Shown here in pieces: positions 9,426 through 21,984 of a DNA stretch of 64,000 bases. Position 1 is the stretch's first letter. Each line of letters begins with the position of its first letter. The position numbers and the translations under genes are program-made. This stretch comes from Chelydra serpentina (taxonomy: Eukaryota; Chordata; Testudines; Chelydridae), in the NCBI GenBank assembly GCA_037349315.1, contig JBAIAC010000004.1:25733001-25797000 (forward strand), written 5' to 3'. Under the pieces are notes generated by a model. It was not told the origin of the DNA. It worked only from the letters and a program-made list of their open reading frames with translations, and searched no databases.

Positions 9426-10449
9426 TATGATAATGAAATCCCTGCATCTTTTATTGACCATATAAGCCAACTTTCTCCCACCTCTGGAGGGATGCACAGC
9501 CAAATTACAGTTACACTGACCATAAGGCCTACTATTTATTCAAATGTCTAGCTTTTTGCCATGGATTTAGAGAAACCCCCTAATCCAATGGACATGATTT
9601 GGTAGATGTGGGGACGGAAGCACAGAGAGGCCTAGCAATTCTCAAGAGTCTTGGCCTTCCCCCCCCCAGCTATTTTTATTTTTTTTATTTTTTTTTATTT
9701 TCTAGTTGCTATAGCTGTGAAGAAAATATGACACCCAACAACTGCCTGAGTTTGCAGAGAGCCTGAAACAATAGTTCTGAGAGGTATGAACTGCCTCACT
9801 TTAAATGTCAACATTGTTAACTATTTCATTACTCATCAAAACATGTGAGAAAGGAGAAGTATCATATTATAAAGATCTACACAGTCTAATGTGAGTGCCT
9901 GCTCCTTTTGGATAGATCTTTAACATATGGAGGCACAATTGGTTTCATTTTCCTGAAAGATGGGGCTCAGCTTTCAAAAGTTTGGAAAATGCTGTATTAC
10001 ATCAAAACTTGATGGTGAAACTGGATTCAGAGTCTCACTGAGAGGATCTATAATCTGTGTTTCAATGTATCTGGCCTATTTCCTGTTACATACCTCTAGT
10101 GTCCACAAGATGATGGCACAGCGTTATAGTTGCTGCTATAAGAATCTGAATAGACAAAGAATAAACACATTCCAGTCCATAAACACCTGGTTTACTCTCT
10201 GGGTGTTGTAAACATATAGGTTCATTTATTCCCTTGCTGCTGTGAGGGCATCCCTATAATAACCCCGCCCCACCCACAAGGGACCTTACTCTGTCAGTGA
10301 TGCTGGACTTTCTATTAAACGAAAGATTGAACCAATGGGATTGTTCAAAGGAAAGGAAACAATGAAAGCAACACTGAAAACTGCATTCTCTTCCTTTGCA
10401 TATAAAGGATGACTTGATATTGGAGGAGTTTTAAAGAAAAATTAAGATT
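9426..10449. other. Non-coding DNA with a low-complexity patch
   Basis: A C-run followed by a T/A-rich run lies at 9660-9705. The rest shows no frame or repeat I can name. Confidence 0.5.
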
Positions 10450-10452
10450 AAA

Positions 10453-10476
10453 AGAGAGAGAGAGAGAGAGAGAGAG
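10453..10476. repeat. (GA)n microsatellite
   Basis: About twelve GA units in an otherwise AT-rich setting. Confidence 0.9.
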
Positions 10477-10529
10477 TCTCCTAAAACTGACAGAAAGATT
10501 GTCTGAAGGCAGGATTGAGCTGAGCTAGT

Positions 10530-10935
10530 CCTGATGGGACCTGTGATAGGACCCTCAGTGGCCAGGGAGCCTACTGGCTAGATCGTTGTGTAAGCAGAGT
10601 CAGGATGAATTTCACCCTGATCTGGTGGCAAATTGTGGAAATGAACTTCAGGGGCTGACCTCATTTACATAGGCACACCCACCTCATCTACCATGAGCCC
10701 AAGCAGCCCAAATGGTCACGTTGGCTGCTGTAGGATCCCCAGTTTTTCTGTTATTGGGGCAGGAAGAATAAACTGTTGTTATCCTGATTGTGTGACTCAA
10801 GGACAGAGGCCTTTTGTTATGATGGAGGGACTCGCCATCAACTAAGCAGCACTCGGTAGGCAAGGGACATGGGTTCCAAAACTGAGTGAATTGAGAAAGG
10901 CTGGAGGCAGGTTTTATATCTGGTGGCATGGGCCC
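10530..10935 (+). mobile_element. LTR-like segment with poly(A) signal
   Basis: It contains 'aggaagaataaactgttgtt', with an AATAAA-type signal at about 10767, and then 'gtgtgactcaaggacag', a layout typical of the R/U5 part of Gypsy-type LTRs. No paired LTR or duplication was found, so the boundaries are loose. Confidence 0.45.
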
Positions 10936-11099
10936 TGTCTAAGGGTTCTAGATACCCATTGCACTGTCTATACTCTCCACTATAGAATATCAGAGTTAAT
11001 TTTGATTCTATTAAAAGTCTAGTTACTGCTGAACAGGATTCACTTTGGGCTAAGGGTGCACCTGCACTGAGCTTCCCCCCCCCCTTACTATGAATTGAA

Positions 11100-11816
11100 A
11101 TCACCAAAGAACTAACATTGCTGAGATCACTGAGTGCTGTGTTATGTAGTGGCGGGGGGGTCTGAAGATATATTGATAAGTGGCTGGCAGAGCGGAGCAG
11201 TTCACGGGGCAGCAGGAGCGGTGGGATGGCTGGCGGAGCAGAGTAGAGTAGAGCAGCTTGCTGTGAAGGCTGCAGTAGAACCCCCAGAGAGGTGGGGCGG
11301 TCAGCCTGGGACCACATAAGGTGCCATTTTTACCTTTCCCCCCGCCCACCGTTTCCACTAGCGGGGAGTGGCTCTGCAGATGAACTTTTGAACTCTGGGG
11401 CTGCACTGGTCAGGGACAGAGACTTTTGGGTCCTGGACTTTGGGGTTGTTGGACTTTTGGGACTTTGGGTGACTTTTGGATTGCTGGACTCAGGAACCAA
11501 AGGGAGAGGACATGGCCCAATTTGCTGGGGTGGGTCTTGTTACTCATGGTTTGGTTATGAATCCTGTTTGTGGTGTTTTCCCAACATAATGCTGCATTGT
11601 TTCTCTATGTCATTAAAAAGCTTATGCTACACTCAGACTCTGTGCTTGCGAGAGGGGAAGTATTGCCTCTTAGAGGCGCCCAGGGGGGATGATATATATT
11701 TGTCCCAGGTCACTGGGTCAGGGCTCAAGCCAGTTTTGCATTGTGTTATTGGAACAGAACCCCTAGATACTGAACCTGGCCCTTGTTGCTGCCAACTCTG
11801 ACTGGCAGAAGGGCTA
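11100..11816 (+). mobile_element. LTR-like segment, probably Gypsy type
   Basis: Several short repeats of 'ttttggga' and 'gacttttgg' lie at 11430-11480, followed by 'cattaaaaagcttatgctacactcagactctg' at 11611 (poly(A)-like signal). A GC-richer end closes with 'ggcagaagggctaca'. The 3' CA and the inner signal fit an LTR. The 5' TG end and the duplication are not resolved. Reading frames across it are chance frames. Confidence 0.5.
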
Positions 11817-12310
11817 CAGTTGGTTAGGGGGGCTGTAGGCGGATTTGACCCCTCCTTCTCCCTCAGGTCCTGGCCCAGGGTCCTGTGTCGCTCAACCCCT
11901 AAACAGGGGAGATGGATCTTTCTCCCAGCCATGAGGGGGCGGTCCAAGGCCTGTTTTCCTGGCCTGCGCCCTATGCAAGTCCTTTTAGTTTGGGTCGTGT
12001 CCCCACTAGTCCAGTTGCCCCACAGTTGGGGCTTATCTGTAGGCTCCCCTGGGCAGAGGAAGATTTACTTGTCTCCTGTGGCTGCATTGGCAGGTGGGTT
12101 GCTGGTCTGTGCCTTCAGGCAGGCATACAGAGAGCTCCTGCCTCTTCGCCAGTCAGCCCCTGACTGAGCCAGGCTCCCTTCTTTTCTCCCCCTCCAGGCC
12201 TGGCATTGGCTGTAGGTATAACGAGGCGGGGCAAGCTGAACCCACAGGTGTTCTTTAACCCCTGCTGTGCCCAGCTGCAGTCTCTCTGCTCCTTCACAGG
12301 ACCAACATAT
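11817..12310. repeat. Unclassified GC-rich repeat-like block
   Basis: The phrase 'aacgaggcggggcaagctgaaccc' at about 12219 shares 'gaggcgggg' with both ends of the LTR at 12449. This may be the 3' end of the preceding LTR element or a relative of the next one. No protein motif was seen in its frames. Confidence 0.3.
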
Positions 12311-12448
12311 AAAAAGACTACAAAATATTGTGCATTTAACTTTAAAAAAGTAAAAAATTGGAGAGCAAGAGGAAGCAAATAATGTTCTATAACTCTGCTT
12401 TTTCTCACAGGTCTCTCATACACCTTTCTGACACTCCATCAGTGGCAC

Positions 12449-13279
12449 TGTAGCGAGGCGGGGTGGTGGGAGGGAAGAATCTCCCCAGATGCCAGAGTGG
12501 GCGGAGACAGGAAGCTCTGGGCCCGCCCTTCAGAGGGACAGGCCGTGACCTGGAAGTAGAAAGGCGCGACCCGGAAGTATAAAGGCGGGCCCTCAGAATT
12601 CACTTGGAGACCAGCTGCCAGGGCAGCCAGATGCCGCCAGCCTAGCCCGCAACTGGGAAAACCCCGCAGCCCCGGGTACACGCCAAGACTGGCCAGACCT
12701 GCCCTGCGGCCGCTACCCGGAGGAGTTGCCGGACCTGCCCTGCGCCCATGACCCAGAGGAGCTGCCAAGCCTGCCCCTCGCCCGTTACCCCAAAGAGGAG
12801 CACATGGTGCTGGAACCTTCCGAGGACGCCGCCCTGACCCAGGGACCCTACAAGGGGGAGTCCGGAAGTAGCCCGGGGGCAGCCGACTCTAGTCTGACTG
12901 CAGCACTGCCAGAGCCGATGTCAGTGTGTTGCGGCCAGGATCCCCACTGACTCAGCAGCTGGGACACAGTGGAGTGGGTGGGCCTGCGTCCCACCTGCCA
13001 CCCATCTCGCGGGTGGCCATCTCTCCCTCTCCCTGGTCGCTCAAAGCAAGGAGCCTGGTGATTTCTATTGGTCCTTGCTTAGTCCCTGCCTGAGGGCCTG
13101 AGCCCCTGACTGTTTGCTTACTGCCCCGCCCTGACCCAAGGCCTGGATGCGTCTTGTACCACTTGCAGGGCCCTACCTGAAGTTAGGGCCACAAACTGAG
13201 GATTCCCCAACCCAGCCGAGTGTGCGTAGTGAGGCGGGGTGGTGCCCCACTACCCCGCAGAGGGCTACAACCCCCTACA
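12449..13279 (+). mobile_element. Solo LTR or LTR-like element with perfect 5-bp TSD
   Basis: It begins TGTAGCGAGGCGGGG, ends CCCCCTACA, and is flanked on both sides by GGCAC (12444-12448 and 13280-13284). TG...CA ends with a 5-bp duplication are the mark of an integrated LTR. Near 12576 is 'agtataaaggcgggcc', a TATA-like core promoter followed by a GC-rich leader, which gives the + orientation. The phrase 'gtagtgaggcggggtggtg' near the 3' end (13229) echoes the 5' end. The short open frame at 12726-12950 is Pro/Leu-rich and matches nothing I can name. Confidence 0.75.
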
Positions 13280-13384
13280 GGCACAAATACAAGTTAAGCT
13301 TCAGTTTAAAATTGTGCTCTTCTTGTAGCCAACTAACTGACTGACATCTCAAACACATTTCAATGGGTAATAATCACTGAATAA

Positions 13385-14170
13385 TCACTGAATGGGGATG
13401 TTTCTTATGGGGTTCCACAGAATCGGTATGAAGCTTAACAATAGTCAATATGTTCATCAATGATCTGGAAGTGAATATAAAATCACTGCTGGTAAGACTT
13501 ATGGTGGGCACAAAAGTGGATGGAGTGATAAATAACGATGAGGACAGCGCAGTCAGATAGAGTGATCTGGATCGTTTGGTAAACTGGCCCAGTTCAAACA
13601 AAATGCATTTTAACGTGGCCAAATGCAAAGCTACTCATCTAAGAACAAGCAACATAGGCCATAACTACAGAATGGGGGACTGTTTCCTGGAAAGCAGTGA
13701 CTCTGAAAATGATTTCGGGTTCATAGTGGACAAGCAACTCAACATGAGCTCCCAGTGCAATGTTATGGCAAAAAAGACCTAATGCAATCCTTGGATGTAT
13801 AAACAAGAATAGCAAGTAGTAGTAAGGTGGTGATTTTTACCTCTGTTATAAAGCACTGGTGGAATATTGCATACATTTTTTAAAACAATGCTGAGAAATT
13901 GGAGAGAGTGAAAAAAGAGCCACAAAATGATTTGAGGGCTGGAGAAAATGTCAGTGAGAGACTTAGATAAACAGATTGATTTTTTTTATCAAAAAGAAGA
14001 TTGAGAGGTGACTTCACTGCAGTAGTACCTTCATGGGAAGGAAATGCCAAGTACGAAAAGGGTCTTGAATCTAGTGGAGAAAGGCCCTTGGGACTGTTGC
14101 CAGATGGAATAGGTCACAGCAGCCCCTAGCCTGCTCTAACCTATGCTGTGACTATGTCTTCATAGGGCAA
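13385..14170 (+). pseudogene. Old, decayed CR1-like LINE (RT C-terminal region)
   Basis: 'aatatgttcatcaatgatctgg' corresponds to the CR1 IFINDL motif. The frame at 13576-13782 then gives NKMHFNVAKCKATHL, DFGFIVDKQLNMSSQCN and MAKKT, the same order as [29 protein letters not shown] and VAKK in the young copies. Frameshifts and stops are frequent. It is an older lineage than the CR1 at 30350. Confidence 0.85.
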
Positions 14171-16399
14171 AGAATGATTGAGCTATAACCTGGTGGCTCA
14201 ACCCCTTCTCCTGAGCCAAGCAGGTTTTGGCACAAGAGAGAATCTGGCCTGCTGGATCTGAAAATTGGAGGTGCTGGTAAGGCAGGATTCTCTTTTTCCC
14301 TTAAAGCAGGGATTCAGCCTCTTTATTTTGTCTGAAGAATACAGAACACTTTCCTCAAATGTACAGCACGTAATCTGTGAGTAAAAATGAACTTTTTTCA
14401 AGATTTTCAGGTAGGGCTGTTAATTGGTTTAGCATTATAATAAATTACAAAATTGCTGCTTGAAAGAACTTTTTTTACGTTCAGTCTTATGACATTTCTG
14501 GGTAATTAATTACTGATTTCTGATAACTGAAAATCGACTTGCTTGTAGATTTCATCTGCACCTGAAGGAAAGGCTACTTACTAACTTTATTGTTGTATTA
14601 ATTTTGATGTATTGACGATCTTCATCATAATTTGTACCCCCCTCCCCATCACAGTGTTGTTTGACAAATATTTTTGACAAGTTAATGGCTGCTCCAGACT
14701 CAAAGCTTTCAGTTAAAAACAATAATTATGTTTGTTTCTGCACGAAAGAAGAGTTGCATTCACCATCTAGCAACTTTAAAAGTGTCCCACTCGCCGGCTA
14801 GTAACAATGCCTGTGACAAAAACAGCATCTTTCTGAAGGGGCCCAGCTGGCTCAGGCCCACTTCCCCAGAGCTACAGCTGCTTTGCATCACCAGAGTAAA
14901 ACAGGCAGCTGGAATGTACCAAGGAATCTGACCCCACATTTTTACTATTCCAAGCAACGGTGGCATAATCCGCTGGTGTGTATGTATTACAAGCCCTCTT
15001 CTGGGCCCAAGCCACAGAGACTTTGGCCCAGGTTACAGAGCAAGTCAGAGAGCACTGGTAGCTCATGCTTAGCTCTGGAGGTCTCAGCCAGTTCCAGTTT
15101 TGTTGGCCAAGATGGAGGCTATCACAATGACCCTTGTCAGAATGCTAACTGTGCTCACAGCTCGAAGAAAGGTTTTATCTGATACTAGGCCTATTTGAAT
15201 GTGGTCTTTCTATTTAATATATTGAAATTGGGAGAATTAAATGCAAATTCATTCCCACGCCAAGGTTCTCAGACATGTTGAGACCCTACTACGTATCTTA
15301 ACAATAGGACCCTTTCACTTGTTCCTAGAGAGGTTCACACCATCCGACATATGGCCCCTTTCCTCCACCCCTATTTACCTGACTGCCACCACTTCTCCTC
15401 CTGCAACAACTGTACTAACACCCTGTTAGATACGGGCGGCCCTTCTTGCCATGTTGCACTGGTGCTGAAATGTATACCTACATATAGAAGATTCAGATGC
15501 CAAGCTCTCCCTTTAAATATAAGGTTATGCCACCCAATGAGCTGGGGTGACTTTTCCTTATTGTTGGCATTCAGGCAGCATGCTGGGCAAAGAGTAAGCC
15601 TTCTGGAATGACTCACTGCATGACTTTTCCCCTTCCCCGAGGTGTGTTTTTTTGTCTTTTTTGTGTGTATGTGTGCAACCAGTTGTTTGATATTTTACAG
15701 CTTTCTAAAGGAAAGAACGTTCCATCCTTTTTTAATTTAGCTCGGTGTACAGAAGTGTCACCATCTGAGATGTGACCTGGTTTCTTCTTCTGCTACAAAA
15801 GGTATACAGTCTTTCGCTTTTGTTTGAAAGCCCAGCAGCAGTTCCAGCTGCAAGAAATTCACACAACTGGACTTTTTGGGACAACTTTCCAATTTTGAAA
15901 TAATTACAACTTTTTTTTTTACTTCACTCTCTTTATCTCTAGCACCCAACACAAACCAAGTGGAAATTCATGTTGACATTTTTCAGCTGCTTCTTACTGG
16001 CTCTAGTTGAAAACTAGGCTTTAGTGCAAAACACCAAATCTTTTGGCCTAGTGATTCTTGAATCTATTGGTTCCTCAGTCCACTGGTCTCCCAGTGGAAA
16101 CTAAGACCCTGATCCAGGAAAGCATTTAGGCCCAGACCGTCAATGGGAATTAGGGGCATAAATATCTTTAAGGATGTGGGCGCTAGTCACATTCTTCCCT
16201 TGGGGCAGTCAGGAGAGCATGGATCACTCATATGACACACCCCATTGCAAGGAATTTTGCCAGTAGTGAGCTGAAAGGATGCCTGAGTTAAGGCCTTTAT
16301 ATCAATGACTATGGCCAAGATACTGAAAGATTCCTAGGCATCCAGGGTAGTGTCCTGTGAATTTAAATCTTTCAGTTAAATGTTTCCAGATATACCGAG
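14171..16399. other. Non-coding DNA
   Basis: No frame or complete repeat is recognised. Around 16105-16195 there is a small fold-back remnant ('catttaggcccagaccgtcaatggg' against 'ggggcataaatatctttaagg'). Confidence 0.5.
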
Positions 16400-16409
16400 A
16401 GCCAAAATG

Positions 16410-16562
16410 ACCAGTTTGTTTGTTTGTAAATGGAACCCCCTCTACCATAACCATACCATCTCTCTTGCTTGACTGGGTAAATTCTGTGGCCTGTGTTAAA
16501 CACTAGGTCAGACTAGATGAATACAAGGGTGCCTTCTGGCCTTAAAATCTATGGAAATATGT
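16410..16562 (+). repeat. CR1-like 3' end (old)
   Basis: 'ctaggtcagactagatgaatac', followed by 'ttctggccttaaaatctatgga', matches the tail seen at 6630-6670. It is non-coding. Confidence 0.6.
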
Positions 16563-18089
16563 AACCTTTAAAAAATTGTAGATTAATGGAAACATCTGAT
16601 GTCTGGATACGATGAATGATGGAGCAAGGTAAGAAAACAGGGCTTTGGGCAGGGGGGTGATAATCCTTAACAGAGACACTCTGGCATTGTTTAATAGTGT
16701 TTAATCATACCCTCTGAATTTGGTTCTGTTCCTTCCACATACAAATTTTTAACATGGCCAACATACGAGGTATGTTGTTTGTTATTTCTCTTGTGGTAGT
16801 ACCTTGGTCCTGCAGTCAAAGAGCAGGACCCATTTATGCTAGGTGCTGTACAAATAGACCAAAAAGAGGGCCCCGCCCCAAAGAGCTTATAATATAAGTA
16901 GTATAATCTATGTTCCACCCTTAGCAACCTGGGACTCAAATGCAGTGTCTGAAAACCATCTACTTCTTTACAGTTGCCCAATAGGGTTCTATTAACAGCA
17001 AAGAAAGCCTTGTTATCACTGTTATTTGCAGCCCTGTTGAACCTACTTTGCTGTTGCCTTCCTGCACAGGGCTTCCCTTAGCAATCTGACACTTGTAGAC
17101 ACATTGACCAATTCATTTCTTCCCCCCCTCCCCCCGCCCTCCCCTGACATCAGTAGACTCCTAATAGATGTGTCTTTTACACATACAATATGATCACTAG
17201 CACCGGGGATGCTGGTAAATAGAGAGACCTAGCAGTGGGTTAATAAAAAGCCTCCTGAAGAATTAAACTACTTGCCAGTTGCCACAAGAAATGTCACACA
17301 CAGGATATTAAAAATGTTATGTCATGGAGTTTAGTGGTGCATGCCTGCTTATACCCAGAGTTCTGCAGATTGCCTGTCTGGCTGAAACACATTGATGGCT
17401 GAATCTGCAGTTCACCTCCACTATCTCTTGTTAATCTGCTAGCAAAAATTCTTCCTTTCACCTACTGCATTACAAGATATGAGAAGCTCATTTGCAGTGA
17501 GCTGAAATGGCCTCGGCCTGTACAGCTCTGTCACCTCTAACCACAAGAAAATGTTTCCTTTATTCTATTCCTTTGCTAATCCTCACCCTATGTATGTGAG
17601 ATTTTCTCACCAGACTTAATTGGGACAAACTAATGAGAGCCATCCCTCTTATTGCAGCCATTATTTCTAATTTTTTGCATGGGTGTGTTTTACAGATGTT
17701 AAGTCATCTTGATATTCTACTATAGGTATGATCTGAAAAAATGCAAAGTGCACTGACCTAGACATCAGCACATTCTTTTTGGAGTGCAACCAACCTCAAT
17801 TAAATGACGAAAACATCAACAGAGCAACGGAAAGGTTCTCTACACAGTACATTCATGCTAAGAAGGTAAAGAATGTCAGAAATAGAGTGTGTAAGAAAAT
17901 ACTCGAGTGGTGAAAGGAAAATACTTAATCCATCAGCGAAGACATTTAGACTGAAGGACTAAATTTTTTCTGTGTTAATTTTTATTACTTTGTAATTTCT
18001 GTGAGTGCTCTTTGGTAAAGCTCTAATTACTCTACAAAAAAATTACTGTTGTACATCTGATTCACTTGGATGCTATGATGGTCTGTATT
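16563..18089. other. Non-coding DNA
   Basis: A C-rich patch lies at about 17120-17145 ('ttccccccctccccccgccc'). Nothing else is recognised. Confidence 0.5.
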
Positions 18090-18300
18090 TAAGGGAGATA
18101 TAGTCTAGTGGTTTGAGCACAGGAACTGGAGACTAGGACTCTTGTTTGCTAAACTAGGTTCAAATACTGAATCCTCGTGAAGCCTTAGGCAAGTAATTCA
18201 ATGTTGCCTCTTCAATTTCATCATCTGTAAAATGTGGGGAGTTAGTGTTTATAAGGCACTTTAAAGATGGAAAGCTGTATGTACGTTTAAAATTATTTAC
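18090..18300 (+). repeat. MIR SINE
   Basis: The head 'tatagtctagtggtttgagcac', the box-B-like 'ggttcaaatactgaatcc', then 'aggcaagtaattcaatgt', 'catctgtaaaatgtgggg' and 'ataaggcactttaaagatgg' are the MIR parts in order. It is nearly complete and ancient. Confidence 0.85.
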
Positions 18301-20640
18301 TGTACAAAGCAACCATACACAATTATTTAGCTACTTTCATAACAGTGTGGCAGATATGACAATACCCTGAACAAACATTATTGAATTAAGTTAAACTTTA
18401 TTGAACTGAGTTTTTTAGGAGATCACCGTATTAAAAATGCGAATGTTTATGTACTATGAGAGAGCATATGTATTTCCATGAGGTAGGGAGACCACAGCCC
18501 TCCAGGAACTAAAACCAATGGTGCAGGGGGAAAGGGGATGTAGGCAAATTCATTCAGGTTGTAGCACCTCCAGAGAGCGACCACTACCTGGAGAGAGGCT
18601 TGCATATACTGGTTCAAACAGGATTCTCCAGGAATCAATAAAGAAAGGATATTTGGTTAAATAGCCTGAGTTTAAAAACTGAGTCAGGGCCTTCTTTCTG
18701 ATCTACCAAACGGACAGGACCTCTGGTCCAGGGGGAGGAGGGGAGTGCCCAATCCTTAAGGAAGGGTTGGAAGGTTTTTGACCTACTGAGGTGCCAGAAA
18801 ATGTAGGTGCTGGTTCAGAGCTGAAGCTGTGATGAAATTGTGATCACAGGAAAAACCCCTATGTGGGATTTGAAGGACTAATTACCAACCAGCGCCCTTG
18901 TTGGAGTGAAAGGATGATCTCTAGTAAGCTTATCAGCATGTGTTTTGGTTCTTTTTTGTTTTTTAATATGTTTTCTCTGTAATGCTTTCACCTTAAGTAT
19001 AAATGTGCATGCTTAGAAAGGGCTGCGTGGTAATTTAATTGTGGCATTTACACTGTGCACTGTCTCTGAGGAGAGAAGTGAAACAGGCCTGTTTAGGCAG
19101 TCTGTCTTTTTCCAGGGAGGTCACAGTATCGTCAGGGAACTGTTCAGCCTGGAAATATTCCGGTCAGAAGGGAGAGAGATGCATGTCTCCACCCAAGAGA
19201 GGCAACAGCTGGGGAGCTGGAAGCCTAGAGTGGATGCCCTTGCTGGATCATAGAGGGGGAATACAGGTGCAGTTGCCCTGAACTCTGACAGACTATTACA
19301 TCAAATGCTTATACATTCCACAAAGCAAACAGAGACTGTAAATTGTTCACTGTTCGCAGTTTTGAAATGTAATGTAGCCTTTCTGCAAACATTGCCAGAT
19401 TGCCTGATTTTTTTTTTTTACTCTGTTTACATCTCTCTCAGATACTCCTTTCCCTTGATAGGACACAGAGGTTTTGCTGCTTCTGGAGTTACATTTTAGT
19501 CTCTTTTGAACAATTTGCTGTGAATTATCGCTTTCAGTTTTAATTATGGCTTTTCCCCCCTTCCTGGAGGGATAATTTCTTATGATGCAGAATTTAAAAA
19601 ATACAGTATTGACAATGATTCCAGATACCAAATGGTATGAAACAGTAACTGCCAAATAGAAAATACGTTGTTTTTTCAGATAGGTATTAGTCCTGGATAA
19701 GTCTTATTTAAGTAATATGCTTGGAGCCATTCACCTTATGCAGGGATCCTATCAGATCTCACGCACCTGGATGGAGGTATACTTGGATGAAAAACCTCTG
19801 AGGAATACTAGGAGCTGCAGGAAGTTGTGGTGTTGATTCCACGAGTGTCCCTTTTTCTAAGTCAGCACTGGGCCGTCTCAGGATGGTGTTGCTGCACTCT
19901 GTGCTGGTGGAGTTTCTGTCTTTCAGCAGGAGATGTACTATTAAAATGCTAACCACTGTGAATCAGAAAAGATTCTGTGACACTTGTTGAGGGCCCCAGA
20001 CCCTGTGTTCTGGTCAAATCCCAGCTGGGATAATTACATTCGGAGTCCCCACATTCCTTATGCACTTTCCACTGGATATGCCATTTGTCACCTCCTGTCT
20101 TAAACTGCAGTGTCCTATTGCTGTGGACTATTAATAGCAGTGGGGTGTTGAACAGATGCTGCATTTCACTTCAGAGGTGGCTCCGTATCAATAGTGAGTG
20201 GGGTGATCCCTATCTATATTTTGTACATTTTTACATCTAGATGGCCATTAGCCATGTAATGGCAACAGTCACAGTTTTATTAGATGGCATAAAAAGACAT
20301 TATGGATATAAATTTTAATGCTTCAGTGCATAAGCCAATCACTAATTGTCTGGAATCAGCAAGATAAAACTTTCTCCGTCAGCAGGTTATTCCATCATTG
20401 TCTATTACGGGCTTCTTGCATCTTCCTGTGAAACACCTGCTAGTGACCATTGTCAGAGACAAGATGCTAGATTAGGACTTTTAGTCAGATCCACTCTGGC
20501 AATTCTCATTTTCCTACTGCCTGAATACCCTTTCAGCAATATGTAGAATACAGCTTGTTGCACTTCATAAAATGATCGCTCTCCTTTGTAGATCAGTTTT
20601 ATATCCAGAGTATTTCCCACGAAACTGATAATTCCTAAAA
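18301..20640. other. Non-coding DNA
   Basis: No coding frame, repeat or RNA gene could be supported. A T-run lies at about 19409-19419. Confidence 0.5.
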
Positions 20641-20945
20641 CAACTGCATGTACCTCCTGCTATCTACTTGTCAGCCTTCCCTGGGAAATTCCTCTGCTGT
20701 GCACAGCTTGTCTGTAAATCTTCAGGCTTCCTCCTTCCACTTAGTCTTCAGCTTCTCTTTGCTCTCTACTGACCATTTCTAAGACACACTTTCTCTCACG
20801 CTTTCTCTGCAGCTCCTCTCAGTTTTCCTCAATCTCCACGGCCGCCTTCTCTGACATCAGCTCCCCCCCCAGGCAGCTTAATTTCTCAGGCAGCCCTACC
20901 CTTTATGTTTCTCTCAAGTTCTTTCCCTACCCTCCTATTCTCAGG
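20641..20945. repeat. Pyrimidine-rich block, possibly LTR-derived
   Basis: A CT-rich stretch is interrupted by the hAT at 20946 and resumes after it at 21851 ('cttattcctgacctttcccc'). With 'gggaggccactaca' at about 21945 it could be one minus-strand LTR; the boundaries are not proven. Confidence 0.3.
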
Positions 20946-21842
20946 CAGGGCCGATGCAAGGAAGTTTCTCACCCTAGGCAAAACTTCCTTGCACCAGCCC
21001 TGTGCCCGCCCCCCCAACTAACGCCGCCCCCCCCAGCGGCAGCCAGCTCCACCGCCCCCCACTCCCCACAGCAGCTAAACCCCCCCCCCCCCCACAGCAG
21101 CGGCTCAGCCCCCCGCTCGCGGCGGCTCAGCCCTGCGCGCCACAGCAGCCTCCCCACCCGGCTGCAGCAGGCTCGGCTCCCCGCCGGGCCACAGCAGGCT
21201 CGGCTCCTCGTGCTGCCCGCGCCCTCGGATCCCCGTGCCACCCGCAGGTCACAGCGGGCTTGGCTCCCCGCCGGGCTGCGGCAGGCTCGGCTCTGCGCGC
21301 CCCCCCACGGGCCCGGCTCCCCACGCCACCCGCTGGGCCAAGGCGGGGCGCCCCCCCCACGGGCCCGGCTCCCCACGCCCCCCCACAGGCCGTGGCGGGC
21401 TCAGCTCCCCGCACCCCCCCGCGGGGCTCGGCTCCCCGCACCGCTGCCACGGGCTCCCACCAGTGCCCCCCATGGCGGCCAGCCCCCGCCCGTGGCAGCT
21501 CACCTCGGCAGGGGCAGCAGCTCATGGTAAGCTGCATTCTCGGCGACGTTTCTCCGCCCCTCCAAATGCTGGCGCCCTAGGCAACCAGGGAGGAAGGGAT
21601 AGCTTAGTGATTTGAGCATTCGCCTGCTCAACCCAGGGTGATGAGTTCAATCCTTGAGGGGGCCATTTAGGGATCTGGGGCAAAAATCTGTCAGGGGACA
21701 GTGCTTGGTCCTGCTAGTGAAGGCAGGGGACTGAACTCGATGACCTTTCAGGTCCTTCCAGTTCTAGGAGACTGGCATATCTCCATTTAAAAAAAAAACA
21801 AAAAAAAACGCCTAGGGTCGCCTAGTGGGCGCACCGGCCCTG
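20946..21842. mobile_element. hAT-type MITE with perfect 8-bp TSD, carrying a SINE
   Basis: The left end CAGGGCCGATGCAAGG pairs with the right end GGGCGCACCGGCCCTG. TTCTCAGG flanks it exactly at 20938-20945 and 21843-21850. The inside (21002-21540) is a very GC-rich array in which GGCTCGGCTCCCCGC-like units recur. This array creates long Pro/Ala- or Gly/Arg-rich chance frames on both strands and no transposase. A SINE has been added near the right end. Confidence 0.92.
21589..21812 (+). repeat. CryI-type tRNA SINE, full length, nested in the hAT
   Basis: The head ATAGCTTAGTGATTTGAGCA (box A) and GTGATGAGTTCAATCC (box B) form a tRNA-like promoter. The unrelated body with 'gggatctggggcaaaaatctg' follows, then a CR1-like tail ('gatgacctttcaggtccttcc'), then an A-rich run. 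The orientation is clear. It interrupts the hAT between 'caaccaggg' and 'cgcctagggtcgcc'. Confidence 0.9.
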
Positions 21843-21984
21843 TTCTCAGGCTTATTCCTGACCTTTCCCCTTGTATTCTTTCAAGTTCCCCCTTTCGTGA
21901 GTTAGCGGTGGAACCTCGCCCTCTGGGTCGGTGGGAGGCCACTACATCAGTGGGCATTGTCCAGAGCCAGGGAATTATCAGACA

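Noticed and set aside
12726..12950. A short protein gene in the LTR
   Set aside because: It is a Pro/Leu-rich frame in the GC-rich leader of the LTR, with no known motif.
21002..21615. Long Pro/Ala-rich and Gly/Arg-rich frames on both strands (up to 192 codons)
   Set aside because: They lie in a GC-rich tandem array inside a hAT MITE with an exact duplication. Several overlapping frames of similar length exist at once, as expected from high GC and not from coding.
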